Assembly: GCA_910592205.1 (NCBI GenBank)
Contig: CAJVPJ010000651.1
Coordinates: 1 to 19,911, forward strand
Direction of reading: 5' to 3'
Length of the DNA stretch: 19,911 bases
Origin: Paraglomus occultum
Lineage: Eukaryota; Glomeromycota; Glomeromycetes; Paraglomerales; Paraglomeraceae
Positions 19,106 through 19,911 of the stretch are shown here, one piece after another. The translations under genes were made by a program, and so were the position numbers. Position 1 is the stretch's first letter. Every line of letters starts with the position of its first letter. A model generated the notes under the pieces. That model saw nothing but the letters and a program-made list of their open reading frames with translations, was not told the origin of the DNA and did no database searches.

Positions 19106-19911
19106 TTTTTTAGTTATATTTCTCTCTTTGGAGATCGCATTCCGTTGCTGATTTATATATTAGATTTTACTTATGAACAATGTATGGTATCCATAGGAAA
19201 TGCGTTGTGGCTTGTTTTTAAAATGAAAGTAGTTCAGGCGCGTGATTTTGACGACAATGCTAGCTCTACACATTCTTTTTAATTCACAGACGAGATTAAA
19301 CCAAATTTTTTTGTGCATGACCAATGTAAAACTCAACTGTTCGTTCTGGGCCAAGTATGTGTCCAGAGCTAGCGAGAACAAGTGATTATATTAATTATGG
19401 ACTAACAGAAACGAGAAAATAGGTTCGCGATGGTCATTGTATGTAGCAAGACAACACTTTGTGTCACTCAAACACGCAAAAATTCTATAGCGCGCCACTT
19501 TCCGATGTAGGAATTATGTCTACTTGTATGTCTATGTTTAAAACTCGACACTGAATATCAAATGTATACTTTGGTTTTGTTGCAGCAAAACGCGCCATAT
19601 ATTATTATTATTCAAAATATCACCTTTATAATAATCGCAATCATTAAATCAAGAAAAGCTAATTATGCAGTCATACAACAATAAAATAATTTTTTCTAAA
19701 ATTCGCTATGACCGCAAAAAAACATACCTGAAACGTTAAATCCGCGAATTTCTTGGCACTCATTGTTCACTGTGTTACAAACATACGGGAGCCTTATACA
19801 GTGACTTCCATAAATATTGCACCACTCATGACAAAATTTTTAAACTATGGTCTTTAACTGACCAAAAGTGGTAGACACATGTAACATGGTTCATTTTTAA
19901 TGTCTCATTTT
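19106..19911. other. Right-end intergenic stretch, nothing recognised
   Basis: Downstream of the PD-(D/E)XK-like gene. A minus-strand frame at 19160-19381 (73 codons) lacks any motif. There is a short TAT/ATT run near 19600. No RNA gene or mobile element was detected. Confidence 0.5.

Noticed and set aside
19160-19381. 73-codon minus-strand frame at the right end
   Set aside because: No motif or splice context.
1-19911. tRNA, rRNA or CRISPR-like structures
   Set aside because: No cloverleaf with a GTTCRANNC-type T-loop in context, no rRNA-like conserved stretch and no regularly spaced identical repeats were found by eye; the only clustered repeats are the minisatellite, the intronic motif cluster and the microsatellite.

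Overview
The window looks like nuclear DNA of an early-diverging, filamentous-type fungus, most likely Mucoromycota and probably an arbuscular-mycorrhizal (Glomeromycotina-like) genome. This placement is an inference. It rests on A+T-rich sequence, intron-dense genes with short GT-AG introns (mostly 59-95 nt), clearly eukaryotic housekeeping genes, and accessory families I associate with these fungi (unnamed PD-(D/E)XK-like proteins, leucine-rich-repeat proteins, MULE transposases). No bacterial, viral or organellar gene organisation is visible.

Layout. 1-1201: no supported gene. 1202-2326 (+): a two-exon gene for a two-helix membrane protein with a long Ser/Pro-rich tail carrying PPxY motifs. 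2489-2575: degenerate 15-bp minisatellite. 3894-4964 (+): six-exon RNA polymerase III subunit (RPC31/RPC7). 5506-6462 (-): six-exon dynactin subunit 5 (p25), convergent with RPC31. Its reading frame continues past the stop codon for another 131 codons (5110-5505) encoding a serine run, a hydrophobic helix and a Thr-rich tail. 7130-7471 (+): unrecognised coding remnant. 7939-8362: 424-bp inverted-repeat transposon relic between TA dinucleotides, holding the 3' tail of a minus-strand ORF. 8568-9403 (+): three-exon gene of unknown function. 9390-9885 (+): broken relic of the same family as the large gene at the right end. 10099-10245: hairpin and TAA microsatellite. 10438-13017 (+): complete ten-exon mevalonate kinase. 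13120-13653 (+): LRR pseudogene. About 14550-14990 (-): coiled-coil pseudogene. 15150-16282 (+): 3'-truncated MULE transposase relic with at least five frame breaks. 16581-19105 (+): about 12-exon gene for a 536-aa nuclear-looking protein with a C-terminal PD-(D/E)XK-like motif. 19106-19911: nothing recognised.

The three conserved genes act in unrelated core processes (Pol III transcription, dynein/dynactin transport, isoprenoid/sterol synthesis) and show no operon-like relation. Their exons join in phase without any frame error. The accessory genes between and after them are mostly broken, so the right half reads as a repeat- and pseudogene-rich segment around one intact housekeeping gene. 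The least described items are the PD-(D/E)XK-like family (one apparently intact copy, one truncated) and the in-frame Ser/TM extension behind dynactin p25.
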